This document shows, one piece after another, positions 58,202-64,000 of a stretch of 64,000 bases of DNA. The notes under the pieces were generated by a model. It did not search any database. It was given only the letters and a program-made list of their open reading frames with translations, and was not told the DNA's origin. The stretch spans positions 5,792,154 through 5,856,153 of the forward strand of contig NC_079895.1 in assembly GCF_024868665.1 (NCBI RefSeq), read 5' to 3'. Numbering within the stretch: position 1 is the first letter of the stretch; each line of letters starts with the position of its first letter. This DNA is from Triplophysa rosa (lineage: Eukaryota > Chordata > Actinopteri > Cypriniformes > Nemacheilidae). Both the position numbers and the translations under genes were made by a program.

Positions 58202-59519
58202 TTAGTGTCCAAAGACATTGCGGCATATGAGGTCTCTGACCACCCTTCCATCCTGGAAATCCCCATGGTGTATGAGGTCTTCCTCAGGGTCTTGAATTTG
58301 TAGGGCAGGGTGTTGCTCCCCTCTAATAATGGCAATATTATGAAGAACAACACATGCCACAATAATGTCACAAGCCTTTTCAGGGGTCACCCTGAGGTGG
58401 CGTAGGCACTGGAAACGTGATTTCAACAGGCCTATGGTCATCTCCACCCGGGATCTTGTCCTGTTGTGTGCCACATTGAAGTGCTGCTGGGGGCCTGGCT
58501 CAGGTTCTGGGTAAGGGGTTATGAGTGTAGGTTGGCACGGGTAACCCCTATCACCCAGCAGCAGGCCATCGATCTCTCCTGTAAGGTCACATTGGTTTAG
58601 TGCTTTTCCACAGAGAGACAGACAGACATGACCATGTGTTCAGTGCATACATTTACTTACCTTGGCCCATTCTGTTGCTCAGAGATGACTCACGATATAT
58701 CCGTGAGTCATGAACCGAGCCGGGCCACTTAGCCTCCACATTTGTAATTATGTGTGCAGCATCACATATGATCTTTACAGTGACAAACAAAGACATTAGA
58801 GTTACTGTACTTGGACACAGTCTTCGACATTATGAAACATTAGGCCATGTCAGTGTACCTGCACATTAATGCTGTGGATGGACTTCCGATTGACATAATC
58901 GGCCTCATTTTGGGAAGGAGCGATGATGGGAATATGGGTGCCATCAATGCACCCAATTACATTGGGAAATCCTAAAGGGCATTTTAATTATTAGCTTACT
59001 TCCAGAGGTGGCAGCAAGATGTTCTTAGCAGAACAACATTTATTTGATCAGCCTAATTTAGAAAGATGTACACCATTCACCTGCAATCCTGTGAAACTCC
59101 TCTTTGACGGCTCTCACAGGTTTATGGCCAGGAAACTTAACAAAAACTTGCAAAAACTGCTTGAGAGCGAGGCACACTTTTCTTACCGCTCTGCATACTG
59201 TTGCCTTGCTAACGTGTTCTGCATCCCCGGTGTTATATAGAAAGCTACCATTAGCAAAGAAACGTAAGGCCATACAAAGAATTTGCTCAGATGTTAGAGC
59301 ACGGCCCCGACGAGTGAGGTTTGTGATGTAAGGATGAAGCAGAGTGTGGATATATGTAATGGATTGTAAAGAAAAACGATATCGCTCAAATAAAAAATCC
59401 TCCGGAAATGATAAAACATCCAAACGGGGCCTCACCATTCTCTCCCGACGTAAATTTAACTCTCTCCGAATTAATGCAGCTTCCTCATCTACAGGTTCCT
59501 GAATAAACGGACATGCCAT
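58202..59519 (-). CDS. HARBI1-like PIF/Harbinger DDE transposase (four exons, intact frame)
   Basis: Join of 59519..59081, 58971..58859, 58772..58661 and 58578..58202 gives 346 residues plus TAA, with GT/AG borders and agreeing phases throughout; HARBI1 is of similar length. Start ATG at 59519 (MACPFIQEP); the open frame further upstream begins only at a TTG. The N-terminal part has a helix-turn-helix-like segment ([27 protein letters not shown]). The catalytic region shows D156 in GCIDGTHI, D206 in GSVHDSRI, D231 in LLGDRGYP and E267 in RSRVEMTIG. All are present, so the enzyme may be functional. It cuts and pastes the element with the help of the Myb-like partner. The 3' end is only 49 bp from the stop of the convergent partner gene. 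Confidence 0.88.
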
Positions 59520-60209
59520 TTTAATGTCTGTGTGACGAAATCGTGCGCGATTAAGGAAAACGAATGAATAAACAAATGGCGTAGGCAATTTCAACACTAC
59601 TCGCGCTTCAAAAAGGAGGCGGAGATTGTAACAAACCCTGGGTTTGTGGAATAAAACCTGCTCCCGACCAGGTTAGGTTCACAGAGTAGATTACTATGGT
59701 TACTCACTCTGAGTATAAGATACCTCGATTTCTGAAACAGGCTTGACTTATCCCGTGGTCGCGGGTTTGACATACCTCGCGTTCTGAAACGGAAAACCCT
59801 GAGTATCCCGTTTTCCGGGGTTAACTTACTCTGAGTTTGCACTTACCCTGCTTTCTGAAACGGGCCCCTGGTCCTTATTTAATTTGATTGGTCAATATTT
59901 TGACATTGACGAGCACTTGTTTCCGCTGTTGCATTAAACCACTGGGACACAGAAATGACAACAGCCAGGGAGGGGGAGGGGGAGGGCAGGACATTCGCAA
60001 GCACAATACACGCTCTTTTGTCGGCGGCGCCCACACGATAGACGCACTTATCCATCTGCATAGAAAAGAGATGTAATATTATGGCCGGTCCACATTTGCT
60101 AGCGGCCTATGTCAGCCACCATTGTGCTTCGAAAGGGAGGGGTGGAGTGAGCCCTTAGTTGCAATTCGTAACCTCACCACTAGATGCCACTAAATTACAA
60201 TACACATTA

Positions 60210-61827
60210 TTTGCCTATCCTGGTCTATACAGTTTTGCTTTACTATATTTAAAAATGAAATGTCTAGATGGATTCTGAAACATCTTCAGAATAAACAGAA
60301 TCTACATATTCAATGTCATTCAAATTCAAAGTTTTACACATTCAGTCTGATTGATAGATGAAGATGTGTACATGCCATGTTACAAGCACAGCTTATTGGT
60401 ACATTAACCAAAGGTTATCGACCACATGCACAGACTGAAAATGCTAAGATATTACCGTCCCCCTGCATTGTTCAGCATACTTCAGTGTAGCCTGTGCTCT
60501 TTTATTCATGGGCTTTCTAAAATGCAAGAGAAATGCCACAGAAATGCTCTCAGAATTCTGATTGGTGTCTCCTCTGCAGTAGAGCATTACTGACTGAGAG
60601 CCCGTGAGTTTTCAAGGTCACTGTTGAACACATCGGAGACCTGAGGAAGTGTATGTCAGGAGAATTTAGCAGTTTACGAGCGTTCTGAATGCGGCACTCA
60701 AAAAGAAACCAAAAGCTTAAGCGATTGCACTATATGTAATACAATTTACATATTTTCCCTATCCCAGATTACAGTGCAGAGGACATTATAGTATAAATAG
60801 GCAATCTGCAGGATAATTCCCTAAAACTATCAATGGAATGCTCATATTGTGTCAACTAATGGCATCAGTTTGTGGCGGGATCAATTAAATGGCAGAGGGT
60901 GGTAAGTGTTTGCCAAACTAAATTTAAAATAATAATTTGTACATATCAGTGATATTAACGGCTCAAAAAATGACACACTTTACCTTTAAACCACCCTTGA
61001 TGACATACCATAGCTCTTCTATCATTCATCCTTTGTTCATGAGAACCATACAACAAATGTTTAAACATTTTATTTTGAAAGAGCTCTTCTAAAATTGTGC
61101 TGCGGTGTAGAACTCCCCTCTTACAAAACCTAAATCACTGAAGCATGGTTTACATTTGAAACCCATTGTGCTGCAAAAGATTTAAAATGAACTCTAGCGG
61201 TATTTAGATACGCTGCAAATCCGTTTAGAGGGCTGCCTTCAATTTACAGATCGTTTCCAACTCTTTCAATACTAGTTCAGTTGTCTGCCTTGGCTAGCCT
61301 CCCCACCGACGGACAATAAAGAGGCAGTCAGTGTGATTTAAGCAATTTAGAATAGCGATTAAAAAGAATCTTATATCCATGGTAATTTATAAACCCAAGA
61401 AGGTTCATTATTGTATTTTTAGCCCTGTGGAAATTAGAAAGCACAGGTTTCTATCTGTATGTGTAGATGGGTAATATTTAATGCTCACGTTCATAGTTTT
61501 GTCTGTGGCTTCAGCTATTTATTTTTGCGCTGCAGAGAATGTTATTCATCCACTCCCTATTTTATTCATGCATTTGCCATTTTATTAATGCATTCCCATT
61601 CATCTCAATAGTTGCTCGCCAGGTGAACGCAGCCCTGCGCACAACACGTTTTCAAGATAAAAACACAACATGCTGTTACCTTTGGACAATACTGCACAGT
61701 CTCTGCAGAAAAAAAAACATATTTACATTTTAAGAACTGTATAGTATACAAAACACACACATTACACAACACAACAAAACACAACACATCCAAACATTAT
61801 ATAGCCTATTTCACAACTATTTTAAAA
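60210..61827. other. Intergenic stretch, no recognised gene
   Basis: Mostly unique AT-rich sequence; no supported exon, RNA gene or defined repeat was found. Confidence 0.5.
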
Positions 61828-62473
61828 CATGAAGAGTTTGGTTCCAAAAAATGAATTTCCACCAAAATCAGTATTGCATCAGGTCGGTATTGAAAAGTCA
61901 CTTTTTAATTTTACGCAAAATGCGATATCCGCCGTGTTATTCTGTCATGTTTTCTCCCTTTTTTCCAAACCGCAATATAGACCAGTCTCACTTGCAGAAT
62001 GCGATATATCCGCTCGACCAATCACAGCACACCATTCCACGCATTGTAAACAGTAATGGCGGCGCTCTGAATACGGTCAGCATCCTAGTTTCCCTGATCT
62101 ACTTTGTACTTTGTGTTCAACAAACAAACAAAAAAATGAATAATGTTGACGGCATTGATGAACCTGTGCTTGTTTCTGCGGTGGGGAAGAAACGTAACTT
62201 TTATATTGATTCAATGGATTTATTGCATTTAAAAAAAAAATGTTATGGATTTATTGCATTTTGGGGAAAAAATTATCAGTTTTTATAATAAATCTTTTAA
62301 AATCAAAATCTGGATTTGAATTTTTTATGTTACTAGAACCTAAAGATGCTATCTGAAACTTTGAAACAGAAAATAGTAGTTTTCATCTTGCCACTTTATT
62401 TGTAAAGAAAACACATTTTTACTCAAATTAATCAAAATGGATTTATAGCGTTTTGGAACCAAACTCTTCATAT
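61828..62473. mobile_element. Inverted-repeat element with GAAGAGTTTGGTTCCAAAA ends
   Basis: The left end at 61830 and the inverse of the right end at 62452-62471 match over about 21 bp without mismatch. The 646-bp interior contains a 145-codon frame without recognised motifs. A related single end occurs at about 31350. Family not assigned. Confidence 0.65.
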
Positions 62474-62479
62474 ACACGT

Positions 62480-62511
62480 ATACACACACACACACACACA
62501 CACGCACACAC
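62480..62511. repeat. (CA)n microsatellite
   Basis: A CA dinucleotide run of about 16 units with one CG interruption, right after the inverted-repeat element. Confidence 0.9.
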
Positions 62512-62784
62512 TTTGGTTGACTATCCCCGTGGGGACAGTCCATAGGCGTAATGTTTTTATACTGTACAAACTGTATATTCTATCCCCTATCCCTAACCCT
62601 ATCCCTAAACCTAAAGATCACAGAACACTTTTTGCATTTTTAGATTTGTAAAAAATATTGTTCTGTACAATTTATTAGCTTTTTTGCCCCTGGGGACCTC
62701 AATTTTGGTCCCCACGGTGACACGAGTCCCCATGTGTTGGTGTGTATTCAGGTTTAGGTCCCCACCGGGATATACAAACACGAA
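62512..62784. repeat. Interspersed repeat with GTCCCCAC motifs
   Basis: Palindromic motifs CCCCGTGGGGAC and TCCCCACGGTG occur at both ends, with a CCCTAACCCTATCCCTAAAC stretch near the left. Similar text is common in fish genomes; the family is not assigned and it is not a telomere array. Confidence 0.5.
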
Positions 62785-62830
62785 CACACACACGCACGCA
62801 CGCACGCACGCACGCACGCACACACACACA
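62785..62830. repeat. (CA)n/(CGCA)n compound microsatellite
   Basis: CA units, then about seven CGCA units, then CA units again. Gives false open frames (CVCVRA and THAR repeats). Confidence 0.93.
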
Positions 62831-64000
62831 TCATTGACAAATAACCGTACCATGTGTCCTATGTGTATGTATGTACATATAGGCTATATATAGCCTCTCT
62901 ATTGTATATAAAGGCTATATATAATTGTATTGTAATTAGAAATATAATTGTATTACATTATATATATAAAAATATATAAAAACTACAGAATAGGAGGCCA
63001 AACTCTAACACACTAGTTGAAGTCCACATTTCTTAAAACACAACTTTAAATGACCAAATGACCATGACTTTCATTGTGAACACTGTTGCCTGAATTTGTA
63101 ATGTTTTCACTGTTAATTAAGCAATAAATCAAGAGGCAAATGCGTTCCATGCCAGGAACGTGTATTGCCACGTTAGGGAGCTTTATTAGAGCCAGATCAG
63201 TCATAGCTGAAGCGACTCATCTTGCTAACATTGACAGCGTGTCATTCCTGCATTGCTGGAGGGGCAGCTTGTTATTAAGCTTCTGATCTGTGCTACAATA
63301 TTCAACTGTTTGCTTCTGTCGTCCTTTAAAAAAGACATGACGGAGCACTTTAGAAAAGGGATGACTGTGGGGAGATGCCAGGTTGGCAAAAGATGTGATG
63401 GATATGGGTGGGTGGTGTCCTGGTTCCTGCCAGACCTCGAGACAGATGATTCTGCAGAATCAACAACGTGGTTTGCACAGTCAACGCGCATCAGCACAGA
63501 GCTGAATTAAAAATCTGGTGTGCACGCTCTGCTTTTTCCAAACAAGCCACTCGCCATAATTATCTCTCCTGTCTTTCCGCTAATTGCGAATGTGCTGTGC
63601 ATTGAAGCAGCGTGTGGGATCCTGTTTGTCTCCTTCAATGGCAGTTGGCATCAGAGCTGTTTATGCGCAAATGAGAAACCGGGCAAGACAAATTCGGCTG
63701 AGTGATATATTAACAGCTGAAGGTGGTACGGTGTGAGTAAAAGACAGAAGCATAACTAGATGGCATGTATCAATAGGAACCTGTGGGGTGAGATGAAAAA
63801 TTCATCTTCTGCACTGTTTCTTTGTGGATGAATGACCCCACCCCTCCTCATTTCTACACCATCAGTCACCAACACAACTCTTGAAACATCACTCTTGTTT
63901 TTGGTGGCTGAGGTACGGTGGTTTAATGTTGCTACTGGATGGTTTTCTTTGATTTGTTTGAAAACATTCGGCAGATGAATGCTGTATCCAGCCAGCAGCA
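62831..64000. other. Intergenic stretch, no recognised gene
   Basis: 62880-62980 is a low-complexity TATA-rich run. 63130-63720 is unique, comparatively GC-balanced and without a supported exon, so it is a candidate for conserved non-coding DNA. Confidence 0.45.

Larger units (their letters stand above)
56320..59868. mobile_element. PIF/Harbinger transposon, apparently near-complete
   Basis: Terminal inverted repeats GGGGCCCATTTCA (left) and the inverse of TGAAACGGGCCCC (right) enclose 3549 bp with two convergent genes: a Myb/SANT-like gene on plus and a HARBI1-like transposase on minus. The subterminal regions repeat ACTCTGAGT and TTCTGAAAC motifs, which may be binding sites. The usual 3-bp TNA target duplication is not evident; the flanks read CCC/TGG. 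The two-gene layout is the hallmark of animal Harbinger elements. Confidence 0.9.
55399..60103. mobile_element. hAT-like element, middle layer of the nest
   Basis: It begins CAGTGGCGGACTGGG, a typical hAT start. It is flanked by GGCCTATG at 55391-55398 and 60104-60111. The right end (GGTCCACATTTGCTAGC) matches the left end only from the inner part (AAATGTGG), so the outermost dozen bases of the right terminus are missing or diverged. Without the inner insertion it is about 1.15 kb and non-coding. Near 56230-56310 it carries several TTTGATTGGCTG repeats. Confidence 0.8.
55117..60209 (-). mobile_element. Interspersed repeat (family of 30.1 and 42.3 kb), split by nested insertions
   Basis: The minus-strand copy of the family has its right part at 55117-55398 and its left part at 60112-60209. 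Compared with the two other copies the sequence continues across the gap, apart from one 8-bp duplication. The outermost and oldest layer of a three-layer nest. Confidence 0.8.

Noticed and set aside
58044..58371. Minus-strand open frames overlapping the transposase 3' end
   Set aside because: They are shadow frames of the transposase last exon and the inter-gene spacer.
61851..62288. 145-codon open frame as a gene
   Set aside because: It lies in a transposon interior, lacks any recognisable domain and has AT-driven composition.
62595..62615. Interstitial telomere repeat
   Set aside because: The CCCTAA-like units are few and mixed with CCCTAT; they belong to an interspersed repeat.
62684..62893. 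Open frames with THAR and CVCV repeats
   Set aside because: Caused by the compound CA/CGCA microsatellite.

Overview
The window looks like teleost fish nuclear DNA, most likely a cyprinid. It is AT-rich, has long introns, and is dense in short inverted-repeat DNA transposons, including at least nine copies of an element starting AAAGGGATAGTTCACCC. It also carries tRNA-derived SINEs, hAT remnants and di- and tetranucleotide microsatellites. There is no bacterial-style gene organisation, no true tRNA or rRNA gene and no CRISPR array. All claims come from reading the sequence and recalling gene families; nothing was searched.

One host gene is well supported. It is vwc2l (von Willebrand factor C domain containing 2-like) on the minus strand, with coding exons at 22081-22470, 10051-10180 and 636-784. 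The exons join in frame with GT/AG borders to give a 222-residue secreted cysteine-rich protein. The start is the ATG at 22470; upstream in the same exon are two out-of-frame ATGs. A non-coding first exon probably ends at a consensus donor near 23456. The introns (about 9.3 and 11.9 kb) hold mobile-element debris and unique non-coding sequence. Everything from about 24.4 kb to 64 kb lies upstream of vwc2l, and I could find no further host gene there.

The upstream region is dominated by mobile DNA. At 28.4-30.0 kb is an element with a decayed THAP-like zinc-finger coding stretch. At 36.6-39.0 kb is a Ty3/gypsy-like retrotransposon with internal deletions; its 3' pol tail plus LTR occurs twice as a direct repeat of about 536 bp. 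At 40.5-40.9 kb a large palindrome sits inside another inverted-repeat element. At 51.5 and 54.1 kb are two non-autonomous hAT-type elements with clear 8-bp target duplications.

The most striking structure is a three-level nest at 55.1-60.2 kb. An older repeat (also present at 30.1 and 42.3 kb) was split by a hAT-like element flanked by the 8-bp duplication GGCCTATG. That element was in turn invaded by a 3.5-kb PIF/Harbinger transposon. The Harbinger carries two convergent multi-exon genes: a HARBI1-like DDE transposase whose four exons join into an uninterrupted 346-residue frame, and a Myb/SANT-like partner that is intact except for one doubtful splice junction. It may be a recently active autonomous element.
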